In this document: positions 1 to 6,734 of the stretch, piece after piece | How positions within the stretch are numbered: the first letter of the stretch is position 1 | How the letters are laid out: each line of letters starts with the position of its first letter | From: Elusimicrobiota bacterium | GTDB lineage: Bacteria; Elusimicrobiota; Elusimicrobia; UBA1565; UBA9628 | Assembly: GCA_028717525.1 (NCBI GenBank) | Contig: JAQUNT010000081.1 | Span: 1 to 8,211, forward strand | Reading direction: 5' to 3' | Length of the DNA stretch: 8,211 nt | Translations under genes and position numbers: made by a program | Notes under the pieces: generated by a model | Seen by the model: only the letters and a program-made list of their open reading frames with translations | What the model was told of the DNA's origin: nothing | Databases searched by the model: none

Positions 1-432
1 CAGCTCGGGCGCGGCCGGGCCTCGGGACGGATCGTCGAGCTGCACCGCCGTGGAAGACGAGGCGGTCAAGCTCGCATCGGCCCGGGCCTTGTCCGTAGAA
101 GTGGAAGCCGGCACAGTCACAGCCGGCGGATCCTGGCCGGCCAGCTTGTTCAGATCATCGGCAGCCGGAGCATCGGCGTTGTTGTCGAACAGCTTGCCGG
201 AGTCCTGCTTGAGCTTCTCCTGCGCCGCGACCGGGCTCGAGGCCGGAGTCTCGGGCAGCACGCTCTTGGCCACGGATTGGGCCTGGTCCTGCTGGACCGG
301 AGCCGTCGCGCTGGCCGCGGCCGGCGCGCTGTTGCTGGAGCCTGACCGCGCCTTCTCGGCTTTCTCTTCCGGAGTGCAGGCGCCGAATAGGAGGATTGCG
401 GCGAGGATGTAGGCGGGGTGGCGGGATCTCAT
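1..432 (-). CDS. Putative lipoprotein, Ala/Ser/Pro-rich, 3' end beyond the window
   Basis: Reading the minus strand from ATG at 432 gives 144 codons with no stop before the left edge, so only the N-terminal part is visible. The first 19 residues form a lipoprotein signal: Arg2, Arg4 and His5, a hydrophobic core (YILAAILLFGA) and a cysteine at residue 19; LFGAC is a slightly off-consensus lipobox. The mature part is low-complexity, rich in Ala, Ser, Pro, Asp and Lys, with no recognisable fold, as expected for a disordered tether. The start is chosen because GGAGG lies 8 nt upstream (445..441); an in-frame ATG at 456 would give 8 more residues but has no such site and would spoil the signal peptide. 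It lies 192 bp downstream of the histidine kinase gene on the same strand. The function is unknown; envelope localisation is the only supported statement. Confidence 0.72.
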   Translation of the reverse strand, partial: MRSRHPAYILAAILLFGACTPEEKAEKARSGSSNSAPAAASATAPVQQDQAQSVAKSVLPETPASSPVAAQEKLKQDSGKLFDNNADAPAADDLNKLAGQDPPAVTVPASTSTDKARADASLTASSSTAVQLDDPSRGPAAPEL

Positions 433-624
433 AGGGTTTGCCTCCAACACAAGCATGACCCCGAACGGCCCCCGAGGCCAGGGACTTTCGGCTGCCGCGC
501 GCTAGGCCGAAGGACCCACAAAAAGGTCCGGCTCCGAGCAGGCCAAGGCCGCGCGCGGCCTGCAGCCGCAGATCAGAGGCCGCAAGGGCCAAGGACTTCA
601 GGGAAGCTCCGCCCGCCTTTGGGC
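433..624. other. Intergenic region with GC-rich inverted repeats
   Basis: This 192-bp gap separates the kinase stop codon from the lipoprotein start. It holds a perfect 14-bp palindrome at 547-560 (ggccgcgcgcggcc), which competes with a larger stem pairing 538-544 with 557-563. A second hairpin pairs ggacc at 512-516 with ggtcc at 525-529 around an A-rich loop. A 12-bp palindrome (621-632) spans the kinase stop. On the minus strand a run of five T (524..520) follows the first stem by about 13 nt, too far for a textbook intrinsic terminator. A transcription break between the kinase and the lipoprotein is plausible but not proven. I see no convincing -35/-10 pair for the lipoprotein gene and no credible ORF. 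Confidence 0.4.
441..445 (-). promoter_or_regulatory. Ribosome binding site of the lipoprotein gene
   Basis: GGAGG on the minus strand, 8 nt before the ATG at 432. It decides the start over the in-frame ATG at 456, which lies upstream of this site. Confidence 0.65.
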
Positions 625-1344
625 CTAGGCCCGGGGCAGGTCGAAGCCGAACACCGCGCCGCCGCCGGGCCGGGGCGCGACCCAGAGCCGGCCGCCATGG
701 CGGCGCACGATCTCGGCCGAGGTGAACAGTCCCAGCCCCGTGCCTTGGCCCTCGGGCTTGGTGGTGAAGAAGGGCTCGAAGATGCGGTCCGCGATCTCCG
801 GGGGCACCCCGGGCCCGTCGTCCGCGGCCTCCACCTGAACGCGTCCGCCGCCTTCCTCCAGGCTCAGCCAGACGTGCCCGCCGCGGCCGTCAATGGCCTG
901 CGCGGCGTTGAGCATGAGGTTGAAGAGGACCTGCTTGAGCGCGTCGGCATCGCCCCGGGCCAGGGCCAGGCCCGGAGCGGCCTCCAGGACCGCCTGCACG
1001 CGGCGGATCTTGAACTCCGGCGCCGCCAGGGAGAGGGTCTCATCGGCCACGCGGCTCATGTCCACCGGACCCATGGCCGGCGCGGCGCCGCGCGAGAAGC
1101 CCAGCATCCCGACCATGATCCTCTGGATGCGCTGGACCTCGGCGTGGATCTTGAGCAAGGTGGCCAGCGAGTCCGCGGTGATGTCGGGACGGCGCAGGAG
1201 GACCTCGGTCAGGCCCACGATGGCGCTGAGGGGATTGTTGACCTCGTGGACGATGCCCGCGGCCATGCGGCCCAGGGCGGCCATCTTCTCGACCTGCACC
1301 ATGCGCCGCGCCAGGTCGGCGCGCGCGGCCTCGGCTGGAGTCAT
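625..1344 (-). CDS. Sensorless soluble histidine kinase (HisKA-HATPase, NtrB-like)
   Basis: A 239-residue protein with a complete transmitter core. The HisKA dimerisation helix carries the H-box around residues 29-40 (AGIVHEVNNPLS), with His33 as the predicted phosphorylated residue. The ATPase domain shows the N-box (NLMLNAAQAI, 142-151), G1 box (DDGPGVP, 175-181), F-box (FEPFFTTK, 189-196) and G2 box (GTGLGL, 201-206). HEVNNPL is the H-box type of NtrB-like kinases. There is no signal peptide, membrane segment, PAS or GAF domain: only about 18 residues precede the HisKA helix, so the protein should be cytosolic and must receive its signal from a partner or through a cognate regulator. No response regulator is encoded in the window. 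The gene starts 47 bp after the PDZ protein gene and is probably co-transcribed with it, possibly with an extra internal promoter. No Shine-Dalgarno motif precedes the ATG. Confidence 0.9.
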   Translation of the reverse strand: MTPAEAARADLARRMVQVEKMAALGRMAAGIVHEVNNPLSAIVGLTEVLLRRPDITADSLATLLKIHAEVQRIQRIMVGMLGFSRGAAPAMGPVDMSRVADETLSLAAPEFKIRRVQAVLEAAPGLALARGDADALKQVLFNLMLNAAQAIDGRGGHVWLSLEEGGGRVQVEAADDGPGVPPEIADRIFEPFFTTKPEGQGTGLGLFTSAEIVRRHGGRLWVAPRPGGGAVFGFDLPRA

Positions 1345-1352
1345 CGCTCTTG

Positions 1353-1358
1353 AGGATA
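1353..1358 (-). promoter_or_regulatory. Possible -10 element before the histidine kinase gene
   Basis: Minus-strand TATCCT within GCTATCCT, ending 8 nt before the kinase ATG. The same octamer forms the -10 region of the HtrA promoter at the same distance from its start codon. No good -35 hexamer is seen 16-18 bp upstream, so this may be a weak internal promoter or chance. Confidence 0.3.
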
Positions 1359-1391
1359 GCAGACCGGATCCGGCGCGTGGTGTCGCCTTTG

Positions 1392-3713
1392 TTACGGCGC
1401 GGCGGCATCCGGCGCGATGCGCAGGTCGGCGTAGAGCGGCCGGCCCAGGTAGAGGCTGCGCACCCGGACCGCCGCGGCGCCCGCGCGGCGGCGCTCGGCC
1501 AGCAGGGACGCGAAGGCCCCCAGGGCGGAGACGCCGCGTCCGTCGACCTCGACGAGCAGGCCGAAGGGCCGCAGGCCGGCCACCCGGGCCGGGCTGCCGG
1601 GCTCCACGTCGTAGACGAGCAGGCCCTGGAAGTCGTCCTTGAGGCGTAGCAGGCGCCGCACGTCCGGGGTGAGCTCCCGCAGCGAGAGTCCGGTGCCGCG
1701 GTCGGTCAGCTTGCGCGGGCTTTCGAAATCCGGGGGGCTCTCCTGGAGGACGAGATCGACGCCGCGCTCCCGGCCGCCGCGCGCGTAGGTCAGCCGGGCG
1801 GAGGTCCCGGGCGCCAGCTGGGCGAGGACGTCGTCGAGGCCGGTGGCGGGCCTGCGGAAGAACTCCACCGCGGGGTTGGCCGCGGGCGGCAGGGTGGAGC
1901 GCGCGCCCGCGGGCAGCCAGGCGTCCTGGCGCTTGCCCGCCTCGCGCAGGCGCAACAGCACGTCTCCGGGCTTGAGCCCGGCGCGGGCGGAGGGGGAGCC
2001 CGGCTCCACCTCGGCGACGAGCTGGCCCACGGCGCCGCCCCGCGTGGGCCCGGAGACGCCCAGCAGCTTGGCCAGGTCCGCGGTCATGTCCTGGGTCCCG
2101 GCGCCCAGCCAGGCCCGGCGCTTGCCGCCCGCCGTGTCCGGGGGCTTGAGACGCGGGTCCACCACCGTCTCGGGCTCGGCAAAGGCCCGGGCCAGCTCCT
2201 CCAGAGGGTGCAGCCGGACCAAAGGGCTGGGCTTGTGCCAGGAGTCAGCCTCCACCACGCTCTCCTGGCGGATCTCCTCGACGGCCAGGCCGAAAGGCCG
2301 GCCGTCCAGGTCAGCCAGCAGGCCGCCCACGGCTTGCAGGAAGCGGGGCTTGGGCCGCAAGGTCCCGTCGTAGCCCGCCGCGGTCCCCTCCAGCCGGTCT
2401 GGATAGGCCCAGACCTGCATGGCCGGGCCCACGGCGTATGGCTCCACGGCCAAGGCCAAGGCGCCTTCCTCCGGGGCCCGGGCCGCGGCCAAGGACTCCA
2501 GGTCCTGCTCCGGTACCACCAGGTACCCCGCCACGCCCCGGCGCAGGACCCCTGCCAGCCGGGCCGGCCTGGCCTTGCCGTTCAAGAGCAGCTCCACGGA
2601 GACCAGGCGGCCGAGCAGGCCCGCGGAAAGGCTGCGCGGGGAGAACACCACGCGGCTGGCCAAGGGGAAGCCCACGTCGAAGCGCTCGTTGAGCTTGCGC
2701 TCCTCGCTGCCGGAGAGGAGGATGGCGTAGGGCTCCTGCGGGTCGGGTTGGAAGCGCAGGTGGATCAAGGGCAGGGCGCGGCGGGCGCGCGCCTCGGCGG
2801 CGCGGCAGCGGCCGCGGAACTCCTCCCAGGCCACGGCCTCGTCGCGCAGGGCCGCGGGCGAGATGGGGCGCGGCGAGTCGTAGTCCGCCAGCCAGCCGCG
2901 CCAGGTACCGCTGGAGTCGAAGACCAGGCCGATCTCGTCATCGATGCGGGGCTGGGACTCTCTGCTGTCGGCCGGCTTGCGTCGGAATGAGCTTCCTTGG
3001 GCCGCCCAGGGCTTCCGCTCCGACTGCCAGGCGTTCAGGTCCAGCCGCAGGTCCGGCTTCTCCCTGTCCTGGGCGTAGTCCTCCCGCAGCCGGGCGCAGA
3101 AGCCTGAGCCCAGGTCCTTGGCCTCGCGCCAGGCGGGCAAAGGCGCGGACTTGAAGCCCTCGGCCTGGAACCAGACCGCGTTGCCCTGGCGGGGCAGGCC
3201 CCAGGGCTTGGCCGGGTATTGCCTGCCGTCCGCGTCCACGGCCGTCAGGTCCTCGAGCCTCTGCAGGTCGTAGTCGAAGAGGGGCGCGGCCAGCAGCCCC
3301 GGCCCCGGAGCGCGCGACGCCGCGACCGTGATGGCGGTGCGGTCCTGGGCCTTGTCCTCCAGGCCCCAGCCGTCCGCGCGCTTCCAGTAGCGGGACTTGT
3401 CTATGCCTGTGGCCGAGTCGTAGGGCGCCAGGCGGAAGCGGAGCTCCACGAAGATCTTGCGCGCCTCATCGACCATGGCCGCCCGCGCAGCCGTGGACTG
3501 GGAGACCGGGACCGCGCCCGCAGCCCGGGCAGTCCCCGATCCCGCGTAGACCATGGGCTCCAGCAGAGGCACGGACAGGGACCGCACGGAAAGGACCTTC
3601 GGCAGCTCCGCGGGCAGGGCGGGGATTGCCCCGGCCCCCTGATCGTCAGGGATCTGCGCCGCGGCCAGCGCCGGGGCCAGGAGGAGCCAGGCGGCGCAGC
3701 CCAGGCCCTTCAT
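1392..3713 (-). CDS. Exported HtrA-like protein with two PDZ domains, probable pseudoprotease
   Basis: A 773-residue protein. Residues 1-20 are a signal peptide (Lys2, core AAWLLLAPALAAAQ). Two clear C-terminal PDZ domains follow, about 534-660 and 673-768, each with the VEPGSP turn (569-574, 703-708) and an AGL motif. The upstream half is less obvious. By eye it shows two HtrA-like halves: 84-285, with DADGRQYPAK (160-169) and GLVFDSSGTWRGW (262-274), and 312-480, with GKARPA (379-384) and GGLLADLDGRPFG (463-475). These resemble the strand before the catalytic Asp and the loop after the catalytic Ser in HtrA, but the serine positions are Glu260 and Val462 and no triad is present. PDZ1 also carries an insertion of about 30 residues (596-625). 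The ATG at 3713 overlaps the HtrA stop (ATGA) and has AGGAG 5 nt upstream; the open frame continues to 3833 but only inside HtrA. A likely role is substrate binding or regulation of the neighbouring protease in the periplasm. The PDZ call is firm; the pseudoprotease call is inference. Confidence 0.85.
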   Translation of the reverse strand: MKGLGCAAWLLLAPALAAAQIPDDQGAGAIPALPAELPKVLSVRSLSVPLLEPMVYAGSGTARAAGAVPVSQSTAARAAMVDEARKIFVELRFRLAPYDSATGIDKSRYWKRADGWGLEDKAQDRTAITVAASRAPGPGLLAAPLFDYDLQRLEDLTAVDADGRQYPAKPWGLPRQGNAVWFQAEGFKSAPLPAWREAKDLGSGFCARLREDYAQDREKPDLRLDLNAWQSERKPWAAQGSSFRRKPADSRESQPRIDDEIGLVFDSSGTWRGWLADYDSPRPISPAALRDEAVAWEEFRGRCRAAEARARRALPLIHLRFQPDPQEPYAILLSGSEERKLNERFDVGFPLASRVVFSPRSLSAGLLGRLVSVELLLNGKARPARLAGVLRRGVAGYLVVPEQDLESLAAARAPEEGALALAVEPYAVGPAMQVWAYPDRLEGTAAGYDGTLRPKPRFLQAVGGLLADLDGRPFGLAVEEIRQESVVEADSWHKPSPLVRLHPLEELARAFAEPETVVDPRLKPPDTAGGKRRAWLGAGTQDMTADLAKLLGVSGPTRGGAVGQLVAEVEPGSPSARAGLKPGDVLLRLREAGKRQDAWLPAGARSTLPPAANPAVEFFRRPATGLDDVLAQLAPGTSARLTYARGGRERGVDLVLQESPPDFESPRKLTDRGTGLSLRELTPDVRRLLRLKDDFQGLLVYDVEPGSPARVAGLRPFGLLVEVDGRGVSALGAFASLLAERRRAGAAAVRVRSLYLGRPLYADLRIAPDAAAP

Positions 3714-5053
3714 GGCGTCTCCTGGGAGGCCTTGGAGTGGCTGTAGTCCAGGGCGACCTGGAAGGGCCGGCCGTGCCTGAGCACGGAGACCAGGATGAGG
3801 CGTTCGGCCGCCGGCTTGGCCAGGCTGCGCCAATAGGCCTGGCGCAGCTCGGCCAAGGAGCCTACCGCGGTCCCGTCCACGGCCAGGATGATGTCCTGGG
3901 ACTTCAGCCCGCTGCGCGCCGCGTTGCCGCGCTCAGCCACTCCCAGCACGTAGCAGCCGCCGGGCCGCAGGTAGCCCTCCAAGCTCTCCTCGTCCTCGCG
4001 GACCGCCTTGGCGGTGAGCATCCACTCCTCGGCGTCGAACTGCTCCTGGCTGGGGGCCGCGGGCGCGCGCGGCTTGGGCACCGCCGTGAGCTCGAGGAGG
4101 CGGCCGCCGCGCAGGGCGGCCAGGGCCGCGGGCCGGCCCGCAGGCAGGTCCGCGAGCCGGCGGCGGACGGCCGGCAGGTCTTCCGGATAGAGCGCGCCCA
4201 GGGCCTGGCCGTTCACGGAGACCAGGAAGTCGCCGGGCCGCAAGCCCGCGGCCGCGGCCGGGGAGCCCGGCTCGGCGCCCACCACCAGCACCCCGCGCTC
4301 GCCCGGGGCGTAGGAGTCGCGGTCGAAGTCGCGCAGGGCCTGCAGGGAGAGGCCCAGGCTGCTGCGCGCCACGCGGCCGCCGCTCTTGAGCCGGGCTAGG
4401 ATGTCCTGGGCCACGTCCGACGGTATGGCGAAGCCCAGGCCGGCCCCGCCGATGCCCAGGGTGTTGATCCCCACCACGCGGCCCTCCAGGTCCACCAGGG
4501 GGCCGCCGGAGTTTCCCGGGTTGATGGCCGCGTCGGTCTGGATCCAGTTGTAGAGGCCCTCGTCGCCCAGGGACTGGGCCGGGTTGTTGACGATCCCGAA
4601 GGAGACCGAGCGGCTCAGGCCGAACGGGCTGCCCACGGCCAGGACGAAGTCCCCGGCGGCCAGGGCGCCCGGCTCCGCGAAGGCGGCGGCGGGCAGGGGC
4701 CCCTGCCCCGCGGGCAGGTCCAGGCGCAGCAGGCCCAGGTCCGTGTCCGGGTCGGTGCCCACCACGCGGCCCTCGTAGGCCCGGCTGTCCGAGAGCATGA
4801 CCCGGACCCGCTGGGCCTGCTCGAGGACGTGGGCGTTGGTCGCCACGTAGCCGTCGCTCGAGATGATGACCCCGCTGCCCGTCCACAGGGCGCGCTTGGC
4901 CTTGCCTTCGTCATAATCGCGCGCCACGACGTGGATGTAGACGGTCTTGGGCAGGACGGCGCGGCGCGCCAGGAGTATCCGGTCCTGCAGGTCGGCGTCC
5001 GCGGCCGCGGCGCGGCCGCCCAGGGCCAAGGCGAGAGCGAGCCAGGCGCTCAT
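3710..5053 (-). CDS. Periplasmic serine protease, HtrA/DegP family, two PDZ domains
   Basis: A 447-residue protein with the normal HtrA order. Residues 1-18 are a short signal peptide without a strongly basic N-end, with cleavage likely near AAA-AD. The trypsin-like domain (about 24-225) has a complete triad: His75 in TNAHV, Asp105 in DPDTDLGLL and Ser182 in GNSGGP. PDZ1 spans about 232-325 with AEPGSP (260-265) and GLRPGD; PDZ2 spans about 342-440 with GLKSQDIILAVDG. Two PDZ domains and no membrane anchor match the DegP/DegQ group, which degrades or refolds misfolded envelope proteins. The start at 5053 is preferred because a consensus promoter lies at 5061-5089; an in-frame ATG at 5131 would place the start upstream of that promoter. 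It is the first gene of a probable operon with the PDZ protein (4-bp overlap) and histidine kinase, and is divergent from the DUF2079 gene. The paralogue is not assigned, so no symbol is given. Confidence 0.95.
   Translation of the reverse strand: MSAWLALALALGGRAAAADADLQDRILLARRAVLPKTVYIHVVARDYDEGKAKRALWTGSGVIISSDGYVATNAHVLEQAQRVRVMLSDSRAYEGRVVGTDPDTDLGLLRLDLPAGQGPLPAAAFAEPGALAAGDFVLAVGSPFGLSRSVSFGIVNNPAQSLGDEGLYNWIQTDAAINPGNSGGPLVDLEGRVVGINTLGIGGAGLGFAIPSDVAQDILARLKSGGRVARSSLGLSLQALRDFDRDSYAPGERGVLVVGAEPGSPAAAAGLRPGDFLVSVNGQALGALYPEDLPAVRRRLADLPAGRPAALAALRGGRLLELTAVPKPRAPAAPSQEQFDAEEWMLTAKAVREDEESLEGYLRPGGCYVLGVAERGNAARSGLKSQDIILAVDGTAVGSLAELRQAYWRSLAKPAAERLILVSVLRHGRPFQVALDYSHSKASQETP
3718..3723 (-). 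promoter_or_regulatory. Ribosome binding site of the PDZ protein gene
   Basis: AGGAGA on the minus strand, 4 nt before the ATG at 3713 and inside the end of the HtrA gene. Together with the ATGA overlap it supports translational coupling and decides the start. Confidence 0.65.
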
Positions 5054-5060
5054 CTGCGCT

Positions 5061-5089
5061 AGGATAGCCCGCGGCCCGGGGCGTGTCAA
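5061..5089 (-). promoter_or_regulatory. Sigma70-type promoter of the htrA operon
   Basis: On the minus strand, a perfect -35 TTGACA (5089..5084), a 17-bp spacer and -10 TATCCT (5066..5061). The ATG at 5053 lies 7 nt beyond the -10, so the predicted transcription start falls at about 5054-5055 and the mRNA would be leaderless or nearly so. No Shine-Dalgarno sequence precedes the ATG, which agrees. The sequence is not of the RpoE type, so direct control by the ECF sigma factor encoded nearby is not supported here. Confidence 0.7.
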
Positions 5090-5110
5090 GGCCGCGGAAA
5101 GCGATATAAT
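5083..5110 (+). promoter_or_regulatory. Probable promoter of the DUF2079 gene, overlapping the htrA promoter
   Basis: A perfect -10 TATAAT at 5105-5110, striking in such GC-rich DNA, lies 16 bp after GTGTCA (5083-5088), a 4/6 match to the -35 consensus. That hexamer covers five of the six bases of the -35 box of the opposite promoter. Transcription should start near 5117, just before the ATG at 5121. Confidence 0.5.
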
Positions 5111-5120
5111 GATGCGGCTG

Positions 5121-6734
5121 ATGCCACGCATGCTCAAGGTCGGCCTCTGGCTGTTCTGGGTCCTGGCCTTGGCCATGCCCTGGACCGGGCTGCCTTGGCG
5201 AGCCTTCAGCATCCCCGCGGGCTCCCTGCTCGTCCTGCTCGCCGCGGCCCTGGCCCTGTCGCCCGCGGGGCGGCGCGCCTGCGCGGAGGCGGCCCAGGGC
5301 CTGGAAGCGCTGGATGCGCGGCGCTGGTCCTGGCGCTTGGCCGCGCTCTTCTTCCTCTGGCTGGCCAGCCTCAAGCTCTGCCAATACGCCTCCTTCCAGT
5401 CCCACTACGGCGACCTGGGCCAGGACGCGAACATCTGCTGGAACACTCTGCACGGCCGGCCGTTCTTCGACTCCATGACGGGCACGAACTTCCTGGGGGA
5501 CCATTTCGAGCCCGTCCTGGCCCTCTGCGCCCTGGCTCTGAAGGTCTGGCCCAGCGCGGCGGTCCTGCTCCTCCTGCAATGCCTGGCTTTGGCTCTGGCC
5601 GTGATACCTCTGACGGAGCTGGCGCGGCTGAATTGCCGGCGCAACGCCTCGGTGCTGGCCGCGGCGCTCCTCTTCATGCTCAATCCCTACGTGCACCTGG
5701 TCAGCGAGTTCGACTTCCATCCCGAAGCGCTCTTCATCCCGGCCGGGCTCTGGGCCCTGCTCTTCTGGGAGCAAGGCCGGCTGTGGTTGTCCGGGCTCTT
5801 GGCCCTGCTCTGCCTGGGACTCAAGGAGGACGTGCCCCTGGCTTTGGCCGGCTTCGGGGTCTACGCCGCGCTGTTCCGGGGCAAGAAGTGGGGCTGGGCC
5901 CTGGCCGCGGCATCCGCCGCGGCTTTCGCGGTCATCGTCCTCTGGGCCATCCCGCACTTCGCGGGGACCCGGGTCTCCGTGCACCACGACCGCTATGCCA
6001 GCCTGGGGGCGAGCGCGGCGGAGATGATCCGCAACGTCGCCTGGCATCCCTGGGTCGTGCCCCTGCGCCTGCTGCGGCCGGGAGTGCTTCTGACCTTGGC
6101 GGCCCTGCTGGGCAGCGTGGGCTTGCTGCCCCTGGCCGCGCCGACGGCTTTGGTGCCCGTGCTGGGGGCCTGCCTGCACCACCTCCTCTCCGACTACCGC
6201 ACGCAGTACAGTCTGGCGTCCCAGTACTCGGCGCAGACCTTGCCCTTCCTCTTCTACGCCGCGCTCAGGGGCCTGGCCGCCCGCGAGGAGAGCCTCTGGT
6301 CCAAGCCGGGCCGGCTGGCCGCGGGCTTCGTGCTGCTCTGCGGAGCTTGCCTCGCCTTCTCGCCTTTCTATACCGGTCCCTTCAAGTGGGGTGACGTCCG
6401 GGGAGCGGCGGCCTTGGTCCGGCAGGTCCCGGACCACGCTTCTTTGGCCGTGGACGGCAGCCGCGGCCGGGGCCGGGAGGACCTCCTGCCGCACCTGGCC
6501 TTGCGCGGAGAGCTGTCCCAGTTCGACGGGTCCGGGACTTTCCGGGAGCCGTCCGCCCAGTATGTCCTCCTGGACCCCATCCGCTCGGCCGGGTTCGTCG
6601 CGGGCCTGGCCCGGACCGGGAAGTTCCGGCGGCTGGGCGCTGGCGACGGCCTGGAGCTATGGCAGCGGTTGGAAGACGACGGGCAGTCCGCTGCGCGGGA
6701 CGACGCGCCAGCGCTGTCCCGGCTGCGGCGCTGA
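5121..6734 (+). CDS. DUF2079-family polytopic membrane protein
   Basis: A 537-residue integral membrane protein with many hydrophobic segments (for example 5-22, 32-48, 74-90, 132-165, 177-190, 206-232, 258-280, 322-350, 398-413). Landmarks of the DUF2079 family occur in order: GDLGQ (97-101), WNTLHGRP (107-114), GDHFEP (126-131), EFDFHPE (196-202) and LKEDVPL (234-240). A soluble C-terminal part starts near 422 and includes VPDHASLAVD, LPHLALR and YVLLD. The family is uncharacterised; its layout resembles GT-C glycosyltransferases, so a lipid-linked sugar transfer role is possible but not shown. In-frame ATGs also occur at 5109, 5112 and 5130. 5121 is chosen because the first two overlap the TATAAT box; no start has a good Shine-Dalgarno. 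The last 25 residues overlap the anti-sigma gene on the other strand, and the tail after about 519 looks like unconserved read-through. Confidence 0.85.
   Translation: MPRMLKVGLWLFWVLALAMPWTGLPWRAFSIPAGSLLVLLAAALALSPAGRRACAEAAQGLEALDARRWSWRLAALFFLWLASLKLCQYASFQSHYGDLGQDANICWNTLHGRPFFDSMTGTNFLGDHFEPVLALCALALKVWPSAAVLLLLQCLALALAVIPLTELARLNCRRNASVLAAALLFMLNPYVHLVSEFDFHPEALFIPAGLWALLFWEQGRLWLSGLLALLCLGLKEDVPLALAGFGVYAALFRGKKWGWALAAASAAAFAVIVLWAIPHFAGTRVSVHHDRYASLGASAAEMIRNVAWHPWVVPLRLLRPGVLLTLAALLGSVGLLPLAAPTALVPVLGACLHHLLSDYRTQYSLASQYSAQTLPFLFYAALRGLAAREESLWSKPGRLAAGFVLLCGACLAFSPFYTGPFKWGDVRGAAALVRQVPDHASLAVDGSRGRGREDLLPHLALRGELSQFDGSGTFREPSAQYVLLDPIRSAGFVAGLARTGKFRRLGAGDGLELWQRLEDDGQSAARDDAPALSRLRR

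Noticed and set aside
433..456. GGCAAACC-like sequence near the lipoprotein start that recalls a cyclic di-GMP riboswitch
   Set aside because: Only a few bases agree, the paired elements of that riboswitch are absent, and the GGAGG part is explained by ribosome binding.
155..592. Minus-strand frame of 145 codons covering the lipoprotein start
   Set aside because: Its product is Arg/Gly/Gln-rich frame-shadow sequence with no signal, while the lipoprotein frame has a ribosome site and lipobox.
418..1353. Long plus-strand open frame opposite the histidine kinase
   Set aside because: Typical antisense open frame in GC-rich DNA; the kinase motifs on the minus strand are unambiguous.
1392..3833. 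Extended start of the PDZ protein at 3833
   Set aside because: The first 40 residues lie inside the HtrA gene and look like out-of-frame Pro/Gly/Arg sequence; the ATG at 3713 has a ribosome binding site and a true signal peptide.
4947..5108. Upstream extension of the DUF2079 frame to 4947
   Set aside because: It would overlap the start of htrA on the other strand and cross both promoters; the added residues are Arg/Ala-rich and not membrane-like.
3710..5374. Longer HtrA reading frame with starts upstream, including ATG at 5131
   Set aside because: The extra N-terminal sequence runs through the divergent promoter region and into the DUF2079 gene. The consensus promoter at 5061-5089 and the signal peptide starting at 5053 support the shorter form.
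4911..6494. Long minus-strand frame opposite the DUF2079 gene
   Set aside because: Gln/Gly/Arg-rich antisense translation; the plus strand has ordered family motifs and membrane segments.
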